Source: Geminocystis sp. NIES-3708 (GTDB lineage: Bacteria; Cyanobacteriota; Cyanobacteriia; Cyanobacteriales; Cyanobacteriaceae). Taken from it: a DNA stretch of 64,000 bases. This document shows, piece by piece, positions 8,341-16,776 of this stretch. The stretch is taken from NCBI RefSeq assembly GCF_001548095.1, contig NZ_AP014815.1, positions 2,789,656 through 2,853,655 on the forward strand, in the 5' to 3' direction. Made by a program: the position numbers and the translations under genes. Positions within the stretch are counted from its first letter, which is position 1, and the number at the start of each line of letters is the position of its first letter. The notes under the pieces were generated by a model. The model ran no database searches and was not told the DNA's origin. It worked only from the letters and a program-made list of their open reading frames with translations.

Positions 8341-9489
8341 ATGTCATTTGACCTTAAATTATTTAGTTCAAAGCTAAAAAAATATCGTGAACAACGTCAA
8401 GTTTCGATCAAAGAAATTTCTCAATCAACTGGTATTTTAACGCAAGACTTAATTGACTTAGAAGACGAGAAAAAAATACCAACAGGAGATCAAGTTTTGA
8501 TCTTGGCAGACTATTACAAATGTGACTATCAATTTTTTTTATCGAATGAAAAGTTAGCTCCGTTTGAGCAAATAGAAGCACTTTATAGAAAACATGGTGA
8601 TGAATTTTCTCAGAAAGATCGTAAGGTAATACAAGAATTTTTATTTCTATGTGAATGCGAAGAATTTTTGTTTGAATTAATACCTAGACAACATTATAAA
8701 CTCTTTCATTTTTCAAAAAATGGATCATATTACAAAAGTCACGGAGAACAAGCTTCTATAAAATTAAGACAACATCTTGATTATTCCTCAAATGATTTTA
8801 TCCGTGATATTTACGATGATTTTCGTCGTTTGGGATTTCATATATTTCGTCGAAAACTAGGTAATTCTTCTATTTCAGGACTATATATTAAACATCCGAC
8901 GGCAGGTAAATGTATTTTAGTCAATTACGATGAAGATATTTACAGACAAAGATTTACGGTTGCTCACGAGTCAGCCCATGCAATTTTAGATGAGGAAGAA
9001 GATTTTGTTGTTTCTTTTACTTCTTGGAATAAAAATGACCTTGTGGAAATTAGAGCAAATACATTTGCATCTCATTATCTAATACCACGTAATTTATTAA
9101 ATCAAATTCCACAACCAACTAATTGGGATGATGAAAAAGTAAAAATATGGGCAAATAAATTACAAGTAAATACACAACCTCTAGCCATTGCTCTCAGTGA
9201 TGAAAAATTAATATCAACAGAAATTTATGAACAAATGAAATCGATCAAAATACTAAAGAATAAAAAGGTTGATCCAGAATTACCAGCTGATTTATCTCCT
9301 AATTCTCGTGAGCGTAAAGAATTACTTTTAAAAAAGGGACTCTCAACATTTTACGTCAATCTTTGTTTTGAAGCCTATGAAAAAAGTTTTATTTCACTAG
9401 GCAGATTAGCAGAAATGCTTTTAGTTAATGAACATGAACTCTATCAAATATTAGAAATTTACGGAATGAGATTAAGATATGACAACTGA
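8341..9489 (+). CDS. XRE helix-turn-helix / ImmA-IrrE metallopeptidase
   Basis: A 382-residue two-domain protein. An XRE-type HTH occupies residues ~8-66 (LKKYREQRQVSIKEISQSTGI...). The zinc peptidase domain has HESAH at 209-213 and a third-ligand glutamate in 'EIRANTFASHYLIP' (E237). These are COG2856-type proteases: in phage and ICE systems ImmA cleaves a repressor, and IrrE/PprI cleaves DdrO in Deinococcus. The C-terminal ~80 residues form an extra helical part. The stop overlaps the start of a PIN-domain gene by 11 nt, so the two are translationally coupled. A TATAAT sequence lies at 8222-8227. The molecular target is unknown. Confidence 0.88.
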   Translation: MSFDLKLFSSKLKKYREQRQVSIKEISQSTGILTQDLIDLEDEKKIPTGDQVLILADYYKCDYQFFLSNEKLAPFEQIEALYRKHGDEFSQKDRKVIQEFLFLCECEEFLFELIPRQHYKLFHFSKNGSYYKSHGEQASIKLRQHLDYSSNDFIRDIYDDFRRLGFHIFRRKLGNSSISGLYIKHPTAGKCILVNYDEDIYRQRFTVAHESAHAILDEEEDFVVSFTSWNKNDLVEIRANTFASHYLIPRNLLNQIPQPTNWDDEKVKIWANKLQVNTQPLAIALSDEKLISTEIYEQMKSIKILKNKKVDPELPADLSPNSRERKELLLKKGLSTFYVNLCFEAYEKSFISLGRLAEMLLVNEHELYQILEIYGMRLRYDN

Positions 9490-10072
9490 ACGTAATCCAT
9501 CCAATTTTTATTCAATCAATGTTGTAGATACTTGTTCTATATGGCACATTATTTCAAGTCAACTGTTGCGTGTAACGGCTTATTCTGCTCGATGTTCATT
9601 TTGTTGTACTAATTTTGTATATTATGAGTGTTTGTATAAGCCACGAGAACAACCAAAAGATGAAGATATAGAATTACAAAATTTGCTAAAACAAGAAATC
9701 AACAATGAACAATTTAAAAGTTATCATCTTGATATTGAGGATTTACAGGAAGTTGAGATATTAAAAAGACGCAAAAAGCTAGGAAAAGGAGAATTGACAT
9801 CTATTGCTTATGCAAAAAAGACAAATCAGGCTTTTATTACTGATGATCAGGGTGCAAGAAATATTGCTGAAGAAATACTTGGTAATGATAAAGTTCAAAC
9901 TACCCCACATCTATTAGGATGGCTATTTTTCAAAAATTTCTTGAATTATGAAGATATAAAACTTATTATTGAACAACATCAAACATATAACGGTAAATTA
10001 GAGCGTTATTTTATGGAAATGTATCATAAAGCCTTAGATTATAAACTCAAACAGTATTCTACTAAATATTAA
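9479..10072 (+). CDS. PIN-domain putative ribonuclease partner of XRE-ImmA
   Basis: A 197-residue protein with PIN-fold landmarks: an N-terminal strand ending in VVDTCSIW (Asp17), a central 'GKGELTSIAYAKK' (Glu105) and 'FITDDQGARNIAEE' (Asp122/Asp123), the expected acidic metal-binding residues. The C-terminal third is longer than in VapC-type toxins. The ATG lies inside the upstream gene's last codons (11-nt overlap), so expression is coupled to the ImmA/IrrE protease. Two roles fit: a toxin or effector RNase controlled by proteolysis, or a nuclease acting in a stress response. No classical small antitoxin is adjacent. Confidence 0.75.
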   Translation: MTTERNPSNFYSINVVDTCSIWHIISSQLLRVTAYSARCSFCCTNFVYYECLYKPREQPKDEDIELQNLLKQEINNEQFKSYHLDIEDLQEVEILKRRKKLGKGELTSIAYAKKTNQAFITDDQGARNIAEEILGNDKVQTTPHLLGWLFFKNFLNYEDIKLIIEQHQTYNGKLERYFMEMYHKALDYKLKQYSTKY

Positions 10073-10258
10073 GGTTACTATCGAATAAAAACTAAAAATC
10101 TATAAATAGTATCATTGAAAAATATCATCGCCATACATGGAAACTGAATATTAAACAAGAAATTATCAATATAATAAAAACTACGAAAAGCTCGATCTTC
10201 ATATCTGTATTGCCTTTTTTGCTAATTATATTTGTCTTCTATGCAAACTGTCAGGATT

Positions 10259-10440
10259 CTATTCTTCTGCTTGAATATTTTTGATTAATTGATAATTAAT
10301 TTGTTGATAATTTTCTGGTTTTAAAGTATGGTTTTATTGTCCATTTCATGGTTCAAATTAGGTTGTAAAAAAATCATATTTCCTAAACAATAAACTATTT
10401 CTTCTATTTGATTATTGTTAAAGTATTATTGCAATTGATC
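10259..10440 (-). pseudogene. Remnant with HNH/DUF1524-like text
   Basis: On the minus strand, frame pieces read DQLQ*YFNNNQIEEIVYCL, then GNMIFLQPNLNHEMDNKT, then after a frameshift LKPENYQQINYQLIKNIQAEE and a stop. 'LGNMIFLQPNLNHEMDNKT' resembles the 'IGNLxLLxxxxNxxxxNK' segment of DUF1524/HNH nuclease domains. No start and no complete domain survive. The rest of 10073-10539 holds nothing else that I can identify. Confidence 0.4.
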
Positions 10441-10539
10441 ACTAAAAAATTAGGGTAAAATCTTTCCCTTAAAATTTATCTAAAATCGATAAAATGAGCG
10501 AATTACACCAATATAGAACAGAACAAACGGGAAAAAACA

Positions 10540-11046
10540 ATGATAAAAGTTATTAAAGCAAATTTTGATATACCAGCCCATAGAGAAGCAGTCGTTGATT
10601 TAATGAATACCTATGCCCTTGATTATATGGGGGGAGGGGAAGAATTGTCGGATTATGTCAAAACTAACTTAGCTAGTGAATTGGCAAAAAGACAATCTAT
10701 TCATGCAGTTTTAGCCTTTGTAGATAATAAACCTGCGGGGTTAGTAATTGCCATCGAAGGCTTCTCAACTTTTGCTTGTAAACCTTTATTAAATATTCAT
10801 GATTTAATTATTATTCCTGAATATCGTCGTCAAGGTATTTCTAAATTATTATTGCAAAAAGTGGAAGATATTGCTCTAGAGTTGGGGTGTTGTAAACTCA
10901 CGCTAGAAGTATTAGAAGGGAATCATATCGCTCAATCGGCTTATCAGGCTTTTGGTTTTGACGGTTATCAGTTAAATCCTGATATGGGTAGGGCGTTATT
11001 TTGGCAGAAAAAATTACCATTAAACAAAGTTGAAAAAACTAAATAA
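10540..11046 (+). CDS. GNAT-family N-acetyltransferase
   Basis: A 168-residue single-domain acetyltransferase. The acetyl-CoA-binding motif A is visible in 'IHDLIIIPEYRRQGISKLLLQKVEDIA' (RRQGIS as the RxxGxG/A loop, residues ~95-105), followed by 'LEVLEGNHIAQSAYQAFGF', the standard motif B. It is likely an aminoglycoside- or amino-acid-type N-acetyltransferase, but the substrate cannot be told. It is monocistronic in appearance, with a pseudogene directly downstream. Confidence 0.85.
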   Translation: MIKVIKANFDIPAHREAVVDLMNTYALDYMGGGEELSDYVKTNLASELAKRQSIHAVLAFVDNKPAGLVIAIEGFSTFACKPLLNIHDLIIIPEYRRQGISKLLLQKVEDIALELGCCKLTLEVLEGNHIAQSAYQAFGFDGYQLNPDMGRALFWQKKLPLNKVEKTK

Positions 11047-11047
11047 A

Positions 11048-11732
11048 AATAGTAATACAAATACAAATTTCCACTAATAATCAAGTAAAATTTATCTCTA
11101 AATCTGACATTAGTAATTTAATCACAGAAGATGATATATCAGTAGATAATTTTGATTCAGAAAAACAACAAAGATTTTAACGAACATTCTTTACAATGCT
11201 AGAAAAAATCAAGTTTTTTTAAGCCTGTGAGAATGTTTTTATTTATTATAATGTTGCTCAACCGCTCATTCTACGGATTTTTCCTGAGTTTAGATGTTAC
11301 TACTGCACTTAATTTGTGGGAAAAAATCATCGTTGTTATCTTGAGTTTCCATCGAAATTGTCTCCAATAAAGTAGGAGGAAAATTAGATGAAAAGCTGAA
11401 AATTTATCAAAATATGAGAGTTATTTATTATGTTATTTTTGATCTTCAAAAATATTTAGGTGAACAGATTTTAAGGATATTTAAACTTACGGAAATAAAT
11501 TATCGAGAAACGTCCGACACTTGGTTAGAAGCAATTAATTTACCGTTAACTTTATGGGAAGGAGAATTTGAAAATTTTAATGGTATATGGTTGCGTTGGT
11601 GTGATGAAAATGATAATTTACTTTTAACAGGTGATGAGTCGGTACAAAAAGCTATTTTAAAACAAAAAAGCCGAAAAAGAATTACAAGAATTAAAAGAAA
11701 AATTGCGTCAACAAAGTATAAATCTTAATTAA
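11048..11732 (+). pseudogene. Uma2-family endonuclease, decayed
   Basis: Pieces of a Uma2 (DUF820) protein can be followed in order across frames: QISTNNQVKFISKSDISNLI at the N-terminus (ATG replaced), DNFDSEKQQRF then a stop, ENVFIYYNVAQPLI and SLDVTTALNLWEKN, VSIEIVSNKVGGKLDEKLKIYQNM (the catalytic-core region), YYVIFDLQKYL, GIWLRWCDENDNLLLTG, and, after a frameshift in an A-run near 11663-11670, KELQELKEKLRQQSINLN and a stop. Uma2 genes are highly multi-copy in cyanobacteria, so loss of one copy is unremarkable. The only long uninterrupted part is 11414-11728. Confidence 0.8.
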
Positions 11733-11820
11733 TAATGACTTTGTTACATCAAAAAAAAGATAATTTGGTTTCTAAAGTCGATCACTAAATTTTATGGATA
11801 TTGATTGTTAAACGATATAG

Positions 11821-12000
11821 CTATCTAGTTTTGCCATTTTTATCATTCTATTTAACTACAAATATATTATAGGCAACTATATCACCATAAACTTTAGTTT
11901 TCCATTCTCCTTGCCATCAAACTTTTACTCCTGTGGAATCTATTACTACATGACGAGCTTCACTGGTTTTTTTACGGAAAGAATCAGTTCTAGTTTCATA
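11821..12000 (-). pseudogene. IS5-like transposase remnant
   Basis: Minus-strand text YETRTDSFRKKTSEARHVVI continues as DSTGVKV*WQGEWKTKVYGD. This matches the 'HVVIDSTGVKVxGxGEWKxRxHG' core of IS5/ISL2-type DDE transposases, including the first catalytic Asp of IDSTG. It has an in-frame TGA and no N- or C-terminus. It abuts the 3' end of the frameshifted FecCD permease. The 11733-11820 and 12001-12060 flanks show nothing else. Confidence 0.7.
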
Positions 12001-12060
12001 AATATTGAGTTACTTTAGATGATGATAAATTTTAACTACAATTTATTAATTGATTTCATT

Positions 12061-13099
12061 TTAGCGAGATTTGCTCAACAAAAAGATAAAGTAAGGCACA
12101 CCAATAATCGCCGTGATAATACCACAGGGAAGTTCAAGGGGGGTAAATAATAGTCTGCCCAATAAATCTGCACTGACAACTAATAATCCCCCCACTAAAC
12201 CCGTAACGGGGAATTAAGCCTTGATGGGTATTTCCTACCAAAAAACGGGCGATATGATGGGCAATTAAACCGACAAATCCTACCGCACCAGCGATCGCCA
12301 CACTAGCACTAGAAAGAGCAACACTAGAGATTAAAAGAGTTAATTGTGTTTTTTGGAGAGGTAAACCTAAACCCTTCGCTAAATTATCTCCTAAATTGAG
12401 ACTATTTAACTCTTTACTCATTATCCACGTTAGCAGAACAAAAATGACAATCCAAGGCAATAAAATCAAAACCTGTGTTATGGTTTTTCCATAAACGCTA
12501 CCCGTTAACCAGATTAAGGCTTGAGAAACACTATTTATCTCACCAAAGGTTGTAATAATATTCGTGATGGCGGAAATGATAAAATTAAAACCAATACCCA
12601 CTAAAATCAAACGAATAATTGAATTTTCTCCCTGCCACGCCATTGCATAAATAGCTAATGCTACCAATATTCCCCCCATAAAAGCTGAAAAGGGTAATAA
12701 GACAATGGGTAGGGAAGGAAAAACTACGATAAATAATATAGCGGCTAATCCTGCACCTGCATTGATACCAATAATACTAGGATCTGCTAATGGGTTACGT
12801 GTAATAGTCTGCATGATACAACCAGAAATAGACAATCCTATGCCGACTAGCCAAGCGGTAAGAGTGCGGGGTAAACGCAGAGTGTTAATAATAAATTGAA
12901 AGTCTGATTGTGTGTTAAATCCAACTAAAGTTTTAATGACATCTACTGGGGAAATATAATATTCTCCGTAACCAATACTAAGAGTTATCACAATAAGGGA
13001 TGTTATCAGTAAAACTAAGAGAGTTTTTGGCACTCTACTATCTAACCATAACGAAAAAGATGGTTGCTTTGATCTAACGATAATCCAAGAATCTTTCAT
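12061..13099 (-). pseudogene. FecCD-family siderophore permease with 1-nt frameshift
   Basis: An inner-membrane permease for Fe3+-siderophore import. From ATG 13099 it reads as a normal FecCD protein (TLRLPRTLTAWLVGIGLSISG, 'QTITRNPLADPSIIGINAGAG', 'GAVGFVGLIAHHIARFLVG') up to 'THQGLIP'. After that the frame is wrong and ends at 12134. Deleting one G from the GGGG run at 12208-12211 restores VTGLVGGLLVVSADLLGRLL, then TPLELPCGIITAIIGVPYF and LSKSR, ending at TAA 12061-12063, a normal 345 residues. The gene may be inactivated, or this may be a sequencing error in a homopolymer. One oddity is 'LIAHHIAR' where LIxPHIAR is usual. Confidence 0.85.
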
Positions 13100-13230
13100 A
13101 AGAACTAAAAATTAAGAATTAAGTTTGATAAAAAATTAAAAATCAACTGCATCATAGTTTTTTAGTCAATAACTCTTAACTTTAACTAACCTCTCAATTC
13201 TTAACTCAGGTAGAATAAAAGTTGTAGTCA

Positions 13231-13494
13231 TCAAGATTTATTAATATGTGACCAAATAGAAACTACTTTAATTACTTGATTTTCTTCGTCAATGGAGTAA
13301 ACAAGGCGATGTTGAATATTAATCCTTCTCGAATAATATTTTTTAAGATTTCCTGATAATTTTTCATAAGGGGGTTGATAAGGATTTACTTTTAAAATGT
13401 CCAGTAAATCTTTAAGGTTACTATCGAGGTTAGCTGATTTTATTTTCTTGGCATCTTTTAAGACTCTCTGACTAAAATCAATCTTCCACACCAT
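13231..13494 (-). CDS. yoeB: YoeB-family toxin (mRNA interferase)
   Basis: An 87-residue protein of the Txe/YoeB family (RelE superfamily). The typical end is complete: 'LSGNLKKYYSRRINIQHRLVYSID' with the catalytic-region Arg and His, and 'VVSIWSHINKS' in the place of the terminal H/Y tail. YoeB cleaves mRNA at the ribosome. Its start overlaps the upstream antitoxin gene by 17 nt, the usual antitoxin-first order. The pair sits between two FecCD permease genes in the same orientation, apparently inserted in an iron-uptake operon. Confidence 0.92.
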   Translation of the reverse strand: MVWKIDFSQRVLKDAKKIKSANLDSNLKDLLDILKVNPYQPPYEKLSGNLKKYYSRRINIQHRLVYSIDEENQVIKVVSIWSHINKS

Positions 13495-13741
13495 CTAACA
13501 CCCTCAAAAATTGATCTTCCGATACCCAATCATTTTCTGACTCAGCTTGTTTAAGAGAATCCACTAACCCCACAATGGATTGCAAATAAAGAGTTTCTTG
13601 TAAACTATCCCAATCCTCTTTAGACAATAACACCGCATCTCCTTTTTTGCTAGTGATAATTCGTGGTACATGATCTTGGTTCACTTGTTCTACTAATCCG
13701 AATAAATTGGCTCTTGCCGTACTTGCGTTTATTACTTCCAT
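13478..13741 (-). CDS. yefM: YefM/Phd-family antitoxin
   Basis: An 87-residue Phd/YefM antitoxin. The N-terminal DNA-binding part reads 'MEVINASTARANLFGLVEQVNQDHVPRIITSKKGDAVLLSKEDWDSLQETLYL', a standard family pattern, followed by an acidic tail that would wrap the YoeB toxin. It should bind and neutralise YoeB and autoregulate the pair. An AT-rich 55-bp gap separates it from the upstream permease, enough room for its own promoter (TATTGTAC / TATTATAAT-like bases near 13750-13782). Confidence 0.92.
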   Translation of the reverse strand: MEVINASTARANLFGLVEQVNQDHVPRIITSKKGDAVLLSKEDWDSLQETLYLQSIVGLVDSLKQAESENDWVSEDQFLRVLDGVED

Positions 13742-13796
13742 AATTTAAAAATATTGTACATTTTATTGTACTATTATAATTAATGGAAAAATCACC

Positions 13797-14804
13797 CTAT
13801 CCCCTAATTCTTTTGCGAATGAGATAAATAAAAAAAGGTGCTCCTAAAATCGGTAAAATTAAACCCACAGGCACTTCTTGAGGTTTAATAATCAAGCGAC
13901 TCACAATATCCGCATTCAGTAATAAAATTGCCCCTCCTAGTATAGAAAAAGGTAATATCCAACGGTAATCATTTCCTACCAATAAACGCACCAAATGGGG
14001 CATAATTAAACCAATAAAGCCAATAGGTCCTGCTAAAGAAACACTAGATCCTGCTAACAATATTACAGCAATCATCCCTCCAATTTTAATTAATAAGGTA
14101 TTTTGCCCTAATCCCTTTGCGGTTTCTTCTCCTAAGCTAAGAATGGTAATTTGTCGAGCTAAAATCAACGCTAAAATTAAGCCGATGACAAAATAAGGAA
14201 ATATATGTTTAATGAATTGTATATCCCTTCCAGTAATCGAACCTGCCAACCAAAAACGAATTTCATCGAGGGTGCGTTGATTTAAAATTAAAATGCCACT
14301 GGTAACAGAAGAACAAAAAACAGTAATGGTAGAACCTGCTAAAGTTAAACTCAGAGGAGATAAACCTTTTTTATTTAAAGAGGCAAAAAAGTAAACTGCG
14401 ATCGCACTTAGAGTTGCTCCCAAAAAGGCAAAAAGACCTAAAATATTTGAACTAGGATTATCTAGTAAAAAAGTCATAGTAACAACGGCTAAAACTGCTC
14501 CACTATTGATTCCCAAAATGCTAGGATCAGCTAAAGGATTACGAGTGATACCTTGCATTAAACTTCCAGCAACTCCTAATCCTCCCCCTACTAATAAAGC
14601 AATAATCGCCCTCGGTAATCTAATTGTGGTAATAATTAAGTGAGATGTTGAGCCATCAAAAGCAGTAAAGGCTTGGGGTAAATCCAGCCAAGCAATATCC
14701 GCAACCCCAAAAGTTAAACTAGCTAAAAAACTCAGACATAACAAAACACAGGCAAATATAAAAGAAATTGTCAACGATAAAGGATATTTAGCAACTATCA
14801 TCAT
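13797..14804 (-). CDS. FecCD-family siderophore permease
   Basis: An intact 335-residue inner-membrane permease of the BtuCD/FecCD family with about nine or ten hydrophobic segments. Landmarks are 'RLPRAIIALLVGGGLGVAGSLMQGITRNPLADPSILGINSGA' (residues ~62-105) and 'SLAGPIGFIGLIMPHLVRLLVGNDYRWILP' (ATPase-coupling region). It would pair with the permease at 12061-13099 as a heterodimer for ferric-siderophore import. It starts 8 nt after the PiuC-type gene, so the two are co-transcribed. No ATPase (FecE-type) gene is present in the window. Confidence 0.92.
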   Translation of the reverse strand: MMIVAKYPLSLTISFIFACVLLCLSFLASLTFGVADIAWLDLPQAFTAFDGSTSHLIITTIRLPRAIIALLVGGGLGVAGSLMQGITRNPLADPSILGINSGAVLAVVTMTFLLDNPSSNILGLFAFLGATLSAIAVYFFASLNKKGLSPLSLTLAGSTITVFCSSVTSGILILNQRTLDEIRFWLAGSITGRDIQFIKHIFPYFVIGLILALILARQITILSLGEETAKGLGQNTLLIKIGGMIAVILLAGSSVSLAGPIGFIGLIMPHLVRLLVGNDYRWILPFSILGGAILLLNADIVSRLIIKPQEVPVGLILPILGAPFFIYLIRKRIRG

Positions 14805-14812
14805 TTTTAGGT

Positions 14813-15484
14813 CTAATTTTCTGCAAAACTCCTTAGTAAATTAGAATGAGACTTACACAGTAAATCAAATTCAGTGGTTTTTCCCTCTCGGTGAAACAGA
14901 GCTCGTCTAACAGTGTCTAAATCAAATAAAATCTCTCGTTTTAATTCATCCCTGATTAAACTTTGAATCCAACCGACAACCACTTTTCTAACTCCAAATG
15001 TCACTTTTTCCACTCGATGTAAAGTTGTAGAAGGATATAGTATTAACGAACCAGCATTTAACTTAAAAAATTTTTCGCCGTTGATTTCTTCTAATACTAA
15101 CTCTCCCCCTTGATATTCACTAGGAGAATTCAGAAACAGAGTAAAAGAAATATCTGATCGCCATAGAGTAGATATACCCATTAAAGCATTATCAACATGA
15201 GAACCATAACTCATTCCTTCTTCATATCGACTAAATCGTAAAGAATGAATTGTTTTTGGTAAAGTTGCCATTTGAAAAATAAGATTGTCTTTCAAAGCAT
15301 CATAGATAATTTGATTTAAAGTTTCAGCCTCTGGATAATTAATCGACATCTGTAGGTTATCTTTCACAGTTTTGGCGTGCCAACCTGCGGTGTTTTTACC
15401 ATCGACAAATTGAGCCTGATTTAATTTTTGATCAATAATGCTCAAAGTTTCTGGAGATAAAATATTTTCTAATTCAAGAATCAT
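14813..15484 (-). CDS. PiuC-type PKHD Fe(II)/2-oxoglutarate hydroxylase
   Basis: A 223-residue Fe(II)/2-oxoglutarate dioxygenase of the PKHD/PiuC (YbiX) type. The iron-binding triad is visible in 'YGSHVDNALMG' (HxD, residues ~96-98) and 'PSTTLHRVEKVTFGVR' (distal His and the 2OG-binding Arg). PiuC genes habitually accompany TonB-dependent iron receptors. Here it sits between exbBD and the FecCD permeases. The substrate is unknown in the family, and a role in siderophore processing is inference from context. Confidence 0.9.
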   Translation of the reverse strand: MILELENILSPETLSIIDQKLNQAQFVDGKNTAGWHAKTVKDNLQMSINYPEAETLNQIIYDALKDNLIFQMATLPKTIHSLRFSRYEEGMSYGSHVDNALMGISTLWRSDISFTLFLNSPSEYQGGELVLEEINGEKFFKLNAGSLILYPSTTLHRVEKVTFGVRKVVVGWIQSLIRDELKREILFDLDTVRRALFHREGKTTEFDLLCKSHSNLLRSFAEN

Positions 15485-15512
15485 TAATATTGATAAAAGT
15501 CACACATATTTA

Positions 15513-16286
15513 TTAAAGTTTCATCCAGTCATCAGGTAGCATATTAGCGATTAACTCAAATCCGCCTTTACCATCTGGTTTTAGTACATAAGCCATACCT
15601 TGAGGTGCAGGATAAATACCCGTTGCCGCTTCAAATAAATCATCATGCCCAACAATAATAGTATTTGTACCTTGAGCTGGAACTTGTATCAATAAAGGCA
15701 TTAATTGGGCTTTCATTTGTGCCACTTGCTCATCAGTATAATCTTCTGCCTTGGGAAAATTTAGTGCTGAATTTTTTACGTATTTATCAAAAGCTAAATC
15801 GGCTGTTTGCCAAGCCCGACAATATTGACTGGAAATAACCTCTCCCACAGGAATAGAATATTTACGAAAAGCTTCCCCAATCTGTTTTGATTGTTTCCAT
15901 CCCACTTCACTTAACATTCTTTGACTAGAACAATCTCCCATAACTGCGTTAATCTGATCAGCATAGTCTTTTTCTGTTTGAGCGTGGCGAAAATATATAA
16001 TATAACCTCCTTGACGTAAAGCATTTAATAAGGCAGTGCCACTCATTTTATCTTCAAAGTCAGCGTTTGCTTTTTCTCCTGGGCTCATTTCCTCTCCGCC
16101 TTCACCACCTTCGCCACCTTCGCCTCCTTGTTGAGCGAGAAGATAAGATTTTGAGGAAATTTCTGAGTTAATATTTTCTTGAGCATTTACTGGAATTGAA
16201 TTAAATAAAGTTGTACTTAAACTTAAACCTAGTAGTAATTGTAAAGATTTTGATTTTTTGTTACTCATCGTTAATTTTCTCTCCAT
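15513..16286 (-). CDS. Exported histidine-phosphatase-family protein
   Basis: A 257-residue protein with an N-terminal signal peptide (hydrophobic LQLLLGLSLSTTLFNSIPVNA, residues ~15-35), a glycine/glutamate spacer of four GGE units (residues ~54-66), and a histidine phosphatase domain. The domain has 'YFRHAQTEKDY' (RHxxT catalytic His), 'SSQYCRAWQTA' (second Arg) and 'VGHDD' near the C-terminus (second catalytic His). It should be periplasmic or membrane-anchored. Its place in the exbBD-piuC-fec operon suggests a part in siderophore or phosphate-ester handling, but that is inference. An alternative start M7 (MSNKKSK) lies at 16268. Confidence 0.85.
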   Translation of the reverse strand: MERKLTMSNKKSKSLQLLLGLSLSTTLFNSIPVNAQENINSEISSKSYLLAQQGGEGGEGGEGGEEMSPGEKANADFEDKMSGTALLNALRQGGYIIYFRHAQTEKDYADQINAVMGDCSSQRMLSEVGWKQSKQIGEAFRKYSIPVGEVISSQYCRAWQTADLAFDKYVKNSALNFPKAEDYTDEQVAQMKAQLMPLLIQVPAQGTNTIIVGHDDLFEAATGIYPAPQGMAYVLKPDGKGGFELIANMLPDDWMKL

Positions 16287-16374
16287 GATTCATGATTTTT
16301 TATTTTTGACAAAAGTAAAAAGAAAAGTTCTCTACTCATATTCTTTGTTTCTAAATTCTCAGTTTTCAATTCTT

Positions 16375-16776
16375 TTAGTTTTTTGTGGTTGCAATCGCTA
16401 AACCCGCTCCTTTTACCTGTCTCAATTCATCCATCACCGAAACCACTATTCCATGGGATACTTTCTCGTCAGCGTTAATAATTACCATGCCCTGCTGATT
16501 GTTAGGGATTAATTTAGTGAGCGCACCCTGTAAACTATTAATTTGAATGGGTTGTTTATTTAAAAAAACTTTGCCATCTGATTGAATGGTGACATTAATC
16601 TGAGCAACTTTTTGGGATTCAGTAGTTGTCGCTGAAGGTAGATTAACTGGTAAACCTTCCGATTTAATTAAAGAAATACTCGATATAATGAAAAACGCCA
16701 AAATCGAAAAAATAGCATCAATCATCGGCACAAGATTAATTTCACCTTGTACTTCTTCACCCTCATGTATTTGCAT
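16375..16776 (-). CDS. exbD: ExbD/TolR-family energy-transducing protein
   Basis: A 133-residue ExbD protein with a short cytoplasmic N-terminus, one transmembrane helix (INLVPMIDAIFSILAFFIIS, residues ~14-34) carrying the conserved Asp (MIDAIF) that takes part in proton conduction, and a periplasmic domain ending 'VMDELRQVKGAGLAIAT'. With ExbB it powers TonB. Its start overlaps the exbB end by 14 nt. Operon partners downstream are the histidine phosphatase, PiuC and FecCD genes. Confidence 0.92.
   Translation of the reverse strand: MQIHEGEEVQGEINLVPMIDAIFSILAFFIISSISLIKSEGLPVNLPSATTTESQKVAQINVTIQSDGKVFLNKQPIQINSLQGALTKLIPNNQQGMVIINADEKVSHGIVVSVMDELRQVKGAGLAIATTKN

Noticed and set aside
12134-13099. 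Programmed frameshifting in the FecCD permease
   Set aside because: The C4 run (coding strand) has no downstream structure or alternative stop typical of programmed sites, and other permeases do not use it. Mutation or sequencing error is more likely.
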